From contig NZ_CAKZKO010000012.1 in NCBI RefSeq assembly GCF_937123705.1, forward strand, positions 1 to 64,000: a stretch of 64,000 nt of DNA, given 5' to 3'. Every line of letters begins with the position of its first letter. Within the stretch, counting starts at the first letter, position 1. This DNA comes from an uncultured Paraglaciecola sp. Its GTDB lineage: Bacteria; Pseudomonadota; Gammaproteobacteria; Enterobacterales; Alteromonadaceae. A program made the position numbers and the translations under genes. The notes beneath the pieces were generated by a model. The model was not told the origin of the DNA and made no database searches. It was given only the letters and a program-made list of their open reading frames with translations. This document shows positions 18,380-27,431 of the stretch, piece by piece.

Positions 18380-19411
18380 TTAAAAAGTAAAACGCTCTAC
18401 CACGCCATCTTTACCTACCCCGACACATCCCATTTGATCATCGCAGGCAAGGCTCCAAATATTATTTTTACTGAGCATAGCCCAAGATTTTGTTCCTTCT
18501 TGCCATACACTGACTCCCTGCGGATTAGCAATCAACACCCTAATTTTATTGTCTTTTTGGATGATAGCCGACCCATACACCGCGCCTTTTAACGGCACTT
18601 CAGGTAAGGCGCTCCACTGTTTTGATTGTAAATTATAGCGTTGCGCTTTGGCTGAGTTTTGCTGCGCTTTTAAGCTGCCACCAAAGAGGTAAAGCCATTG
18701 CTTAGTTTGCTGCACACTAAACACACCGGCCGCTTCCCCGCCCAAAAAAGGTGTATCAAGACTGTGCCATTTTTTTCCATCTTTGATGAGTACACGAGGA
18801 GCATGACCATTGCCGGTGCCAATATAAATATTGTTGTCATCTCCTTGATTTAAACACGTGCCGCTTGAGGCAAAACCGCCCTCACCTGCTTGTGCTGCAA
18901 GTCCCAAGGTTTGTCTGTTCCAATGACGCCCCCCATCCTCAGTGGCCAATATAAACAAGCCTGCTTCATCCGAATCACCATATAACCAACCCTGCTGATG
19001 GTTAACAAAATGCAAACAGTCGTAAAAAGTGCTCGCTTGTTTTCCTGCTATTTGTAATTGCCAATTTTTCCCGTCATCAGTGCGGTATATTCGAGAGTCA
19101 TCACCTTCGCCTGCACTCATTAGAGTGAGACTACCGTTACTTAAAATCTGAATATCCCGAAACTGTAAGCCTTGACTGTTTTCAGGCCCTACCACCTTGC
19201 TCCAATGTTCGCCATTATCGGTACTTTGATAAATCCCCCCATTGGTACCACTAGCTACAATATGGGCACCAAGGCGATGCACGGCTTGAAAACTTACATC
19301 AGGATCAAGCACCTGAACTGAGCCAGCCATTGCAGAAAAACTCAGCGTAATGCCCATTAAGCAAGAAAATGCTATGGTCATCAAAGCGACGTTTTTAATG
19401 TTTATTTTCAT
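18380..19411 (-). CDS. Exported BNR/YCF48-like beta-propeller protein
   Basis: A 343-residue protein with a signal peptide (about 1-29) and repeated beta-propeller blades of the sialidase-BNR/photosystem-assembly type: STDNGEHWSKV, RTDDGKNWQL and ATEDGGRHWNRQ are three clear Asp-box-like repeats. Such proteins are extracellular scaffold or glycan-binding propellers. Catalytic residues of true sialidases are not evident. The gene stands alone between the Imm22-like protein and the alpha/beta hydrolase, all on the minus strand. Confidence 0.75.
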   Translation of the reverse strand: MKINIKNVALMTIAFSCLMGITLSFSAMAGSVQVLDPDVSFQAVHRLGAHIVASGTNGGIYQSTDNGEHWSKVVGPENSQGLQFRDIQILSNGSLTLMSAGEGDDSRIYRTDDGKNWQLQIAGKQASTFYDCLHFVNHQQGWLYGDSDEAGLFILATEDGGRHWNRQTLGLAAQAGEGGFASSGTCLNQGDDNNIYIGTGNGHAPRVLIKDGKKWHSLDTPFLGGEAAGVFSVQQTKQWLYLFGGSLKAQQNSAKAQRYNLQSKQWSALPEVPLKGAVYGSAIIQKDNKIRVLIANPQGVSVWQEGTKSWAMLSKNNIWSLACDDQMGCVGVGKDGVVERFTF

Positions 19412-19494
19412 AAGGTTAACTCACTGAATACTAATAGCACTGGGCATAGCGATTAGAAATAACCATACAACTTGAATAAATGTTGTCTGGGGCA

Positions 19495-19529
19495 GGATTT
19501 CATTCACTACTTAGAAGTGAATGAAATCC
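19495..19529. repeat. Perfect 14-bp inverted repeat (hairpin)
   Basis: GGATTTCATTCACT at 19495-19508 and its exact complement at 19516-19529 enclose a 7-base loop. It lies 20 bases beyond the stop of the hydrolase gene on the minus strand and lacks a T-run. Its size and placement match the hairpins at 17207 and 35800, so it is probably an mRNA 3'-end structure. Confidence 0.7.
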
Positions 19530-19548
19530 CCTCACTTGGGTAATTTGA

Positions 19549-20583
19549 TTAAAACTGCTTTTGATCGACGTCTTTTATAAACTTAATCACGCCTTCAAAG
19601 TAAATTTCCTGATCATCATACATGGCCATATGGCTGCCATTTGGACAATGAAGATAACGGCCATTTTGAACCTGATTGGCTAAAGCTTCCATTGCCTTAG
19701 GATCCATAGTGTCGTGCTGCGCACCAATACTTAAAGTGGGCACAGTAATTTTAGGCAAATTAGCAGTTTGATCCCACAACAATAATTTACCACTGGCGCC
19801 TAACTCACTTGGCCCCTGCATAGGCACATACACATCAGGATTAGCATGTTCAAAGGCACGATTAACTGGATCAGGCCAGGTTTCGCTAGGCATACGTAAT
19901 ACATGATGTTCATAGTGATGAGGAATTAATAGCTCCATATATTTGGGATTGGTATAATCTTTTGCCGCTTCCATATCTTTAATTTGTTGTAACACCTCTG
20001 GATCCATAGTCGACATCAATACATTGTTCGCATATTTATTATATTCGGGAATGCTGGCCACCATATTTGAAATAATCATGCCTTTAAGGTTTTGTTGGTA
20101 TTTTAAAGCGTACTCTATGGCCAAAATCCCGCCCCAAGAGTGACCCAACACATAAAAGTTATCTTTGTTCAGTCCTAAAGCGGTACGCACTTGTTCTACT
20201 TCATCTACATAATGCTCAATGTTCACTAAGCTAGGGTCTGCAGGATCATCACTGTAATAAGATCCAAGCTGGTCATAATAATAATACTCGATACTGGCAC
20301 TAGGAAAGTAGCTGTCAAAGGCTTCAAAATATTCATGGGTCATACCTGGTCCGCCATGTAATAACAACACTTTCATGGTGGGGTTGTTGCCTACACGCTT
20401 AGTCCACACATTAAAGGTGCCTTTGACGGTTTTAATGGGGATCATTTTCACGCCACCAGATAAGCGGTCATCGCGCATACTATTATCGAGATAGTTTGCA
20501 GTTACCGAATTGGTTTCACTGACGGTACTCCCACACGCAGCCAAGCCTAAAGCCAAGCAAATTGTTGCTATTAGTCTATACAT
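19549..20583 (-). CDS. Lipoprotein alpha/beta hydrolase, proline-iminopeptidase-like
   Basis: A 344-residue alpha/beta hydrolase of the S33 proline iminopeptidase group. The N-terminal LGLAACGS is a lipobox with Cys17 as the lipid-bearing residue, so the protein is attached to a membrane. The oxyanion motif LLHGGPGMTHEYF and the nucleophile elbow GHSWGG are intact; the acid (near GAQHDTMD) and the histidine (NGSHMAMYDD) follow. Family members cleave N-terminal prolines or other small esters and amides. Likely a stand-alone gene with its own promoter in the gap to 20685. Confidence 0.87.
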   Translation of the reverse strand: MYRLIATICLALGLAACGSTVSETNSVTANYLDNSMRDDRLSGGVKMIPIKTVKGTFNVWTKRVGNNPTMKVLLLHGGPGMTHEYFEAFDSYFPSASIEYYYYDQLGSYYSDDPADPSLVNIEHYVDEVEQVRTALGLNKDNFYVLGHSWGGILAIEYALKYQQNLKGMIISNMVASIPEYNKYANNVLMSTMDPEVLQQIKDMEAAKDYTNPKYMELLIPHHYEHHVLRMPSETWPDPVNRAFEHANPDVYVPMQGPSELGASGKLLLWDQTANLPKITVPTLSIGAQHDTMDPKAMEALANQVQNGRYLHCPNGSHMAMYDDQEIYFEGVIKFIKDVDQKQF

Positions 20584-20684
20584 TTTTATTCCCTAACCAT
20601 TTGATTATTAGAAGGTTGTGTAACGCTTAAAGCACTATAAACCCTTTTCAAAATTGAGTAAACCGTGAACCTAGCTTACCCAAA

Positions 20685-21746
20685 TTAAGGCAATGGGTAT
20701 TTTCCAATCCGATCATTGTTCAAACTTCCTAAATACAAATAACCGTGATATTCGCGAGCAGAAGTAATATCTTTTAAATGTTCACCCGTTGGATCTTGCA
20801 GACTTTGAATTACCTGAGCTTGTTCATTTAAGGCCACCACTAAGCCGTAAGGCTCTGGTTGCGGCCAAAATACCTTAGGCAATTTCGACATTTGTTCTTT
20901 TAGAAAAGGCTTGGGGTGCAAAGCATCCATTAACTCATTTCGCACCGTAAACAACGCCAGCCAAAATGTGCCTTTACCATTACTGGTAATGTTGTCTGGA
21001 AAACCCGGCAGATTGTCGATAAAAATATCATGAGTGCCGGCTTTAGGGCCTTTTAACCAATATCTAACAATGCGGTAGCGGTAAGTTTCATTCACTAAAA
21101 CAAAGTCTTGTTGTTGGGATAGAGCGACACCATTGGCAAAATACAGATCTTTTAGTAATAGTTTGGTTTGCCGAGTCTTTGGGTTGTAACTCAGTAATCG
21201 CCCATGGGGTTTGGCTTCAAGCAGGTCATACAAATATTCGGTTTGCGCAAACTTGTCACTGGCATCAGTGAAATAGATAATACCTTGACTGGAGATATCC
21301 AAAGCATCGGTAAACTTAAATGGCACCTCATTGTGGGTTGTGGCTAATACGCTAATTTTCCCTTGCGGGTCGATTGACAACAATCCTTTGGAGGCATCGG
21401 CGACAATGAGGTTTTGCTCTGCGTCAAACTTCATGCCTAAGGGCCGCCCTTGGGTATCAGCAAAAACGTCAAGCTTGCCATCGTCAAGCAGCACCATAAT
21501 CTTGCCATCTTGTGTGCCGCCATACACCCTACCTTGGTTGTCTACGGCCACTTCTTCTGGGCCTTTAATTTTTCCTAATGCCAACAGTTCGGCTTTTTTT
21601 AATAATTGATTGGGCGCTAAATTACCCATTAATTCATCTGGTTTAGGTGGTGAGTAGGCTGCCGCAGAAATAGGCGCAGGCTGCAGCAACAATACTGCGA
21701 CTAAAACAACTAGTACTACAACTATGCCTAGCAAAACTTTTTTCAT
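20685..21746 (-). CDS. SMP-30/strictosidine-synthase-like beta-propeller hydrolase
   Basis: Membrane-anchored or exported protein (hydrophobic residues about 4-22) followed by a six-bladed propeller of the SMP-30/gluconolactonase/LRE type. Blade motifs include GPEEVAVDNQGRVYGGTQDGKI, DAEQNLIVADASKGL and the metal-site segment FPDNITSNGKGTFWLALF. Relatives hydrolyse lactones (gluconolactone, paraoxon-like substrates) or are strictosidine-synthase-like proteins. The 353-aa length is normal. It is divergent from the metallo-hydrolase gene at 21901 with a 154-base region that holds both promoters. Confidence 0.82.
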   Translation of the reverse strand: MKKVLLGIVVVLVVLVAVLLLQPAPISAAAYSPPKPDELMGNLAPNQLLKKAELLALGKIKGPEEVAVDNQGRVYGGTQDGKIMVLLDDGKLDVFADTQGRPLGMKFDAEQNLIVADASKGLLSIDPQGKISVLATTHNEVPFKFTDALDISSQGIIYFTDASDKFAQTEYLYDLLEAKPHGRLLSYNPKTRQTKLLLKDLYFANGVALSQQQDFVLVNETYRYRIVRYWLKGPKAGTHDIFIDNLPGFPDNITSNGKGTFWLALFTVRNELMDALHPKPFLKEQMSKLPKVFWPQPEPYGLVVALNEQAQVIQSLQDPTGEHLKDITSAREYHGYLYLGSLNNDRIGKYPLP

Positions 21747-21900
21747 TACTACTTATCCTTTTAAAATTAAGTCACATCTTTTGAAATGAGAAAACCTGTA
21801 TCATTAAATATGAGCTGAGATTATAAATCTAGCTCTGCTGTGTTGAAATGGGATATTATTTAACCCAAAGATATAGCCATTGACAGGATATAAATGCCTT

Positions 21901-22821
21901 ATGAATTGGATACTTAGAATAATCAGTGCCGTTATCGTTCTAGCGATCATTGCTGCTTTAGTGCGGTTGATCCCAGCGCATTTACAAGTGCGAACCGTCA
22001 CGCCACCACTTCCAAAGGATGAAGCGTTATTGGCTCTGCTGGAGTCACCAAATGGCCCCACTAAACTAAGTTATATACTTACCTCCAGCCAGCAACTTGA
22101 ACGTGGACAAATTTCTCACATTTCCATTGTGGTGGAATGGCAGGATGGCAAAAGGTTTTTAATAGATACCGGGATGGATCATCAAGAAGCCAAAAACTTT
22201 GCAGCGCTATTACAAAAAATGGATTCAAAGGCAGGTGAGGCAACGGTAACAGGCAATATTTCTGAATTGCTCGGTTCTGAAATCGACAGCATTAGTGGCC
22301 TAGGTTATACCCATTTACATATTGACCACACCCAAGGCACAAAAAACTTCTGCAAGGCAAGAGGTAAGGGCGCCGTGGTGTTACAAACCACCAGCCAACA
22401 ACAATTACACAATTTTAATACCACTGAGGGCGCAGTTTTAGTGGCCAACTCTTGCTTGCAAAAAGGCTATTTTACTAGCGGTGCAACCAATAATCTGTAT
22501 AAATCACCGCAATTTCCGGGGATTGCAGCGTTCGAATTAGGCGGCCATACACCAGGCTCTACACTTTGGGCCGTTGCCTTTAAGGAAAAAGTATTGTTGT
22601 TTTCAGGAGACATAACTAACGATGCAGCAAGCTTGCATCAAGATATGCCAAAAAGTTGGGCCTATAGTTATCTGTTTGTTCCAGAAAATACCGCGCGCAC
22701 CGCAGAAATTAGAAAGTGGCTACATGCACTAGATCAAAGCGACGCATTTTCGGTCATTGTGTCTCACGATTTAGATAATACTCAGCGTTATTTGAAGGAG
22801 TTTATGAAAAGAAACGATTAG
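21901..22821 (+). CDS. Membrane-anchored MBL-fold metallo-hydrolase
   Basis: Metallo-beta-lactamase-fold enzyme of 306 aa anchored by an N-terminal hydrophobic segment (about 4-24). The zinc motif HLHIDH (138-143) is present, with GGHTPGST (third histidine), FSGDI (bridging Asp) and SHDLDN. It resembles lactonases of the AHL or quorum-quenching branch. The frame is open upstream to a TTG at 21880, but the ATG at 21901 gives a cleaner membrane anchor. It is divergent from the SMP-30 gene. Substrate unknown. Confidence 0.82.
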   Translation: MNWILRIISAVIVLAIIAALVRLIPAHLQVRTVTPPLPKDEALLALLESPNGPTKLSYILTSSQQLERGQISHISIVVEWQDGKRFLIDTGMDHQEAKNFAALLQKMDSKAGEATVTGNISELLGSEIDSISGLGYTHLHIDHTQGTKNFCKARGKGAVVLQTTSQQQLHNFNTTEGAVLVANSCLQKGYFTSGATNNLYKSPQFPGIAAFELGGHTPGSTLWAVAFKEKVLLFSGDITNDAASLHQDMPKSWAYSYLFVPENTARTAEIRKWLHALDQSDAFSVIVSHDLDNTQRYLKEFMKRND

Positions 22822-22922
22822 CACAGGCTACCATTCAACCAACTGTTGCATATATTGCAAATGCTGGTGTTGTAATTACCGTTTGACACCTACTTTTCAT
22901 CTAGTTCAAGGTTCAAAACACA

Positions 22923-23219
22923 CTATCGTCTTTGAATTGCAGGGATTTCAAAAAAGTCCAGAGAAGAAGCCTCTTTTACCTTTTCCAAAAACTGCTTCTT
23001 TTCTGCTCTTTGTTCTGGCGTTACGCCAAATACTTTAACGTGCTCATCTTCTAATAATTTAAGTGCTTGAGTACGATTAATGATGTCTAACAATTCAGCA
23101 GCCCGCAATAATCCTTCAGTTTGGTGTTTGAGTTTGTCATTAGGTTGCCCTTTTTTAGTAGCAACAAACACCCGATTTAGTTGCTGGGCGCAGTATTCGA
23201 TAAAAGCAACTTTTTCCAT
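22923..23219 (-). CDS. Small conserved-looking soluble protein, unknown
   Basis: A 98-residue, mostly helical, charged protein that I do not recognise. Helices seem to occupy about 4-20, 30-55 and 65-85 (EQRAEKKQFLEKVKEA). There is no signal peptide or metal motif. The start is supported by the good spacing to an AAGGAAATGA site. It stands between the metallo-hydrolase and the TIR-TPR gene, transcribed away from the latter, leaving a 267-base divergent gap. A role with the TIR cluster is possible but not shown. Confidence 0.5.
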   Translation of the reverse strand: MEKVAFIEYCAQQLNRVFVATKKGQPNDKLKHQTEGLLRAAELLDIINRTQALKLLEDEHVKVFGVTPEQRAEKKQFLEKVKEASSLDFFEIPAIQRR

Positions 23220-23486
23220 TTAAATCATTTCCTTAACTTTCCATTACAATAGATTTATATCAATAAAACTCAATAATGCCAAGCTTGCTTTTGGGCCGTT
23301 TTGACTGGTATCAACAAGCCACTAGTTTCTAGTTTTGCTGAATCACCGGTTTAAAACTCAGGTGTATAGAACACCTGTAAAAACCATTCGAACTCTGAAT
23401 TAAATAGAAATGCCCTAGCTGCGCATATTGTATAAATTTTGTGTTGTGTCTATTCTACTTTCTATTAAGAAATTGTCGTTTGCGCC
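23220..23486. promoter_or_regulatory. Divergent intergenic region before the TIR-TPR gene
   Basis: This gap separates the 98-aa gene from the TIR-TPR gene and should hold both promoters. It is AT-rich, with TATATCAATAAAA and a TATAAATTTTGTG element near 23430. No strong inverted repeat is evident. Confidence 0.35.
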
Positions 23487-25466
23487 ATGGCACATAAAAA
23501 GTATAAGGCATTTATCAGTTACTCTCATGCAGACGAGTCTTGGGCTCGTTGGTTGCATAATGCGCTCGAAACTTATCGTATTCCTAAACGTTTAGTACAA
23601 AAACACTCACTTGCAAACAACCATTTAACGCCAATTTTTCGTGATCGTGATGAGCTGGCTTCTTCCGGTAATTTGTCTGATGTTATTCAACAGGCCATGG
23701 CAGACTCTGAGTATCTTATTGTGATTTGCTCACAACACTCGGCTCAATCTCGTTGGGTAAATGAAGAAGTTAAAAAATTTAAAATGTTAGGCCGCAGCAA
23801 TAACGTACTGTGCCTATTGATAGACAAACCTGAATGTAGCTTTCCTGCCAATACACTAGTCGACTTCAATAGCTCGGGAGATGAAATCTCTAGTAATATA
23901 GAACCCCTAGCCGCCGACGCCAGAGCAGGCTTTGATGGTAAAGCTATGGCTAAATTGAAGATTATTTCAGGAATGATTAACGTAGGCTTAGACGAGTTAA
24001 TCCGCCGCGATGCTATTCGAGGACAAAAACGCATGATGGCTATAGCTGCTGCATCAGTAATAGGAATGGCAGTCACCTCATTTTTGTCTTTTTATGCCTT
24101 AGAGCAACGTGATTTTGCCAGGCAACAACAAGCCTTAAGTGTTATTGCTAGAGATGAAGCGATTGCATCAAAGGATGTCGCAGTGAAAGCCAAGACCGAA
24201 GCCGAAAAAGTAGCGAATTTTTTGGTGGGTATGTTTGAATTATTTGACCCAAGGGAGTCACTTGGTAACGCCGTAACGGCTCATGACGTTATCAACCGAG
24301 CGAAAGAAACAGCCCAATCAGATTTAGTAGAACAGCCTCTTACTCAAGCGAAATTGTTATATACCTTAGGCTCGGTTTATCAAGCGCTGGGACTGTATTC
24401 TGAAGCACGTAATGTAAAGAATGACGCCTATCGAATACGCCAACAACATCTAGGCGATAAGCACGCCGATACCTTAGCCTCTTTGGATGATTTAGCCAAT
24501 ATCGCCCTGCATCAAGGCGATTATCTAGCATTGGAAAAATACGCCATTGAATCGCTACTTATTAATCGAAAGTTACATGGTGATAAGTCCATAGAGACAA
24601 TAGACGCCCTTAGCAATATGTCTTCGGCCATGTCTAAGTTAGGTAAAGACAAACTCGCCGTAGAATATAGCGAAGAAGTGCTTCGCAATGCTCGCATTAC
24701 ACCAGAAGTTACCCCAAAAAAACTAGAGCTGTATATACGCCGTGCAGCAAACCAAATTAGTGCATTAGGTGACTATCAGCGAGCCGAACCTTTATATAAA
24801 GAATCTCTAGCACTTTCACGAAAGGTATATGGCGAAGTCGCGCCCAATGTGGCCTTTGCATTGGATAATCTTGGCATTCACTACACCGATATGGAACGTT
24901 TTGATCTTGCAGAGCCGTTGTACTGGCAATCACTGGAAATGCTGCAACAAATATTTGGTAAGAAGCATCCAGAGGTTGCGCAAACCATGGGAAACATTGC
25001 TAGTTTCCTCATCACATCGGACGGTGATCATGAAAAAGCCAGAGAGCTATTAATAAATGCTATAGAAATAGACCGAGAAGTACGCCCTAATCATGAATTT
25101 ATTGGCAATTACCTTTGGTCACTTGCGCTATTAGATGTCGCCCAAAAGGACTTTTCTGCCGCCGAGTCAAATTGGCGCGAATCATTACAAGTACTGAGTC
25201 ATTCTTTTGCTGCGTTTGATCCCATAGTGCTGGGAGTACACGCAGGTTTAGCGCGCACGCTACTCGCTCAAAACAAACTCAAAGAGGCCGAATCCATTCT
25301 GGCTAAATGTTACGCCGAATTGATTAAATTAAATAATAAAAACGATATCCTTATCGAAGTATTAGAAGACTTGATTGTGGTCTACGAACGCACTGACCAA
25401 CCTGATCGTGCCGCTGAATTATGGCCTAAGTTAGACAGTTTGTATGCTGTCCAAAAACCCGACTAA
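23487..25466 (+). CDS. TIR domain protein with a membrane segment and TPR repeats
   Basis: A 659-aa protein. Residues about 5-120 are a TIR domain: KAFISYSHADESWA, IFRDRDELASSG, and SRWVNEEVKKF with a glutamate (93 or 94) where catalytic TIR NADases keep theirs. A single membrane helix follows at about 178-198. The remainder (about 285-640) consists of TPR repeats of the kinesin-light-chain/TPR_12 kind, e.g. KLLYTLGSVYQALGLYSEA, TLASLDDLANIALHQGDY, NVAFALDNLGIHYTDM. Bacterial TIR proteins act as NAD+-consuming immune effectors or adaptors; with TPRs, they could sense protein partners. It faces the SLOG gene tail-to-tail 27 bases apart. A GGCACATAA start region gives no strong Shine-Dalgarno. 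Confidence 0.88.
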   Translation: MAHKKYKAFISYSHADESWARWLHNALETYRIPKRLVQKHSLANNHLTPIFRDRDELASSGNLSDVIQQAMADSEYLIVICSQHSAQSRWVNEEVKKFKMLGRSNNVLCLLIDKPECSFPANTLVDFNSSGDEISSNIEPLAADARAGFDGKAMAKLKIISGMINVGLDELIRRDAIRGQKRMMAIAAASVIGMAVTSFLSFYALEQRDFARQQQALSVIARDEAIASKDVAVKAKTEAEKVANFLVGMFELFDPRESLGNAVTAHDVINRAKETAQSDLVEQPLTQAKLLYTLGSVYQALGLYSEARNVKNDAYRIRQQHLGDKHADTLASLDDLANIALHQGDYLALEKYAIESLLINRKLHGDKSIETIDALSNMSSAMSKLGKDKLAVEYSEEVLRNARITPEVTPKKLELYIRRAANQISALGDYQRAEPLYKESLALSRKVYGEVAPNVAFALDNLGIHYTDMERFDLAEPLYWQSLEMLQQIFGKKHPEVAQTMGNIASFLITSDGDHEKARELLINAIEIDREVRPNHEFIGNYLWSLALLDVAQKDFSAAESNWRESLQVLSHSFAAFDPIVLGVHAGLARTLLAQNKLKEAESILAKCYAELIKLNNKNDILIEVLEDLIVVYERTDQPDRAAELWPKLDSLYAVQKPD

Positions 25467-25493
25467 TCCACAAACTGACTAGAGCCTGTTGAG

Positions 25494-27191
25494 TTAAGTA
25501 ACCTGAATCTGATAGGCATTCATTTTGTGGAGTTGCAACCATGCAGCGTTTTCGTTGAGTGCCTCAATACCAATGGTTTTAATCACTTGTTGATAAGTTT
25601 GAATGTCGTCTGGTTTGTCTTTGTCTAGTAATGCCATGCGATTCATCGCTTGTTGGAAAAAATAGCCGGTGCGCAAATATCGCTGGCTTAACTCATCAAA
25701 ACCCATTTGTGAGGAAAACGTTTTAAGCAATGCTGAACTGATAAACGCCATGGCAATGACAATGAAAAGCACCTCAGAAGAAAATGCAGGCCACAGATTT
25801 AAATGAATCTTTATCACACTTAGGCACATCAATAAGATTGCACTAACAAACAAAACAATCGACTTAATTTGATAGCGCTTTGCTATTAACAGACACTCCG
25901 CAGCCCTGCCTCTTTCGCCCCGTTGCCCGTAAAAATAGTTTCGCTGATCTTGGATCCACGCTTCTCTAACAAATTGTATGTGATGGCTACTTGGCGCAGC
26001 AATATGCAACATTAACTTGTTTAAGTTATCGACTATCCAATCCATTTCATAGAGTTTAGTGGTACGGTAATTATTGGCGCTATGCTCGGCAATGCCTGCC
26101 AAATGCCAAAATATTTGCACTCTTAGATCTTCTGCAAACACCCGCCATTCCACAAATTCTTCTTCCTTAGAGTCGCTGCCAACAAAATATTTCCAGTATA
26201 TAAATATGACTAAGCCAACCAAAAATACATGGGCCAAAAACCAACTTATAGTGGGAAACAACCCCGCATAAATTTGTTGCGCAAATATCGCAATAAACGA
26301 CAAACAGGTGATCAATTTTAAAGACTGAAAACGTTGTTTTTGCCTGATCTGCGCTAAACAATCGGCCACACAATAAACATCGACAATTTTTTGAATAGAT
26401 TTCACCCCATCCTGGGGCGGGTTTTTACCATATAAATAGGCCGCGCTATCTGCCTTTTGTTTATCACTAATACTCAACGCTTCAGTATTAAAACGCTCGG
26501 TTTTACTTAAAATATCATTCTGAAGCTTCTCGTCTTGTTGACCACTGATTGGTAAGCTTTGCCAAGTGCCTATGTGCGCATAGGATTGTATACTAGCTGG
26601 CAGACTCCCATGTCGTGTACGGTTACATACCAGCCACTTACAATAGGTTTTATTTGGCTTTGAAAACAACAAACTACTTTCATCTACTAAGCCTTCCACA
26701 CACATTTTAACCACATCGGCCGTCCCACCAGGCAAGGTTTGGGTGCCATCGATAAGTTTTCCTTCATTGATAACCCCATCCCACAATGCAATTAAAATAT
26801 CCGAACAGCCCACTAACTTTTTACCGAGTTCGCGATACCCTTGCTCACGAGGCAGATGTAATATTAATGGACAAACCTGCACATCAGTACATTGTGTTAA
26901 CAGCTTGCGAAAGGTTTGTTGTGAGTCTGAAGTGGTAAAGTCTTTCTCGTACTCTGAAATCTCAAAAGGCAAAATAGCGATAACAGCCAGTTCTAATTCA
27001 AAGGCCACCTTGACCATTAATTGGTCGGCTCCTTCAGCCAACCCAGATAAAATATTGATAGTGGTATTTGGATACTTTTTTTGAGTGGCAAGTAGTTCTT
27101 CTTTAAGCGCTTTGGCAAGCGCATCATGGTCTTGCTCGGGAATGTCTCTATGCCCTGTCACACCAATATTGATGGTTAATGCTGACGCCAT
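25494..27191 (-). CDS. SLOG-domain protein with SLATT-like membrane helices
   Basis: A 565-aa protein whose first ~150 residues form a Rossmann-like SLOG domain (the LOG/DprA superfamily that senses nucleotide ligands): NIGVTGHRDI at 7-16, NILSGLAEGADQL at about 47-59 and a LIALWDG near 133. The C-terminal half has two helix pairs (about 280-330 and 435-490) separated by a soluble helical region, resembling the 2-TM SLATT effectors that occur with SLOG proteins in predicted nucleotide-triggered immune systems. Fusion of both parts in one chain would let a ligand control a membrane pore (inference). Transcribed toward the TIR-TPR gene. Confidence 0.72.
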   Translation of the reverse strand: MASALTINIGVTGHRDIPEQDHDALAKALKEELLATQKKYPNTTINILSGLAEGADQLMVKVAFELELAVIAILPFEISEYEKDFTTSDSQQTFRKLLTQCTDVQVCPLILHLPREQGYRELGKKLVGCSDILIALWDGVINEGKLIDGTQTLPGGTADVVKMCVEGLVDESSLLFSKPNKTYCKWLVCNRTRHGSLPASIQSYAHIGTWQSLPISGQQDEKLQNDILSKTERFNTEALSISDKQKADSAAYLYGKNPPQDGVKSIQKIVDVYCVADCLAQIRQKQRFQSLKLITCLSFIAIFAQQIYAGLFPTISWFLAHVFLVGLVIFIYWKYFVGSDSKEEEFVEWRVFAEDLRVQIFWHLAGIAEHSANNYRTTKLYEMDWIVDNLNKLMLHIAAPSSHHIQFVREAWIQDQRNYFYGQRGERGRAAECLLIAKRYQIKSIVLFVSAILLMCLSVIKIHLNLWPAFSSEVLFIVIAMAFISSALLKTFSSQMGFDELSQRYLRTGYFFQQAMNRMALLDKDKPDDIQTYQQVIKTIGIEALNENAAWLQLHKMNAYQIQVT

Positions 27192-27431
27192 TTTTAATAG
27201 CCTGCAAATAAAAACGATTAAGAAGTGTACACGCTAGCATTGATGAAATACTGAATTCAATGAAAAGTATCTATCTTTACTCGGAATCGCTAAGCACAAA
27301 GCTGGGGCTTGCCGCTGCGGTTATTTTTCCTTTCTATATCATCTAAAACGGGGATCGGGTTGTTATATTCAATTGGGGTTTACGAAAATGTCAATGGATT
27401 AGCTAGCTGCGGCGATAGTTGAAACTTTATT
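27192..27431. other. Intergenic gap upstream of the SLOG gene
   Basis: This 240-base gap lies between the SLOG gene and the next minus-strand gene. It is AT-rich and likely contains the promoter for the SLOG gene. I found no coding sequence, hairpin or repeat array in it. Confidence 0.35.
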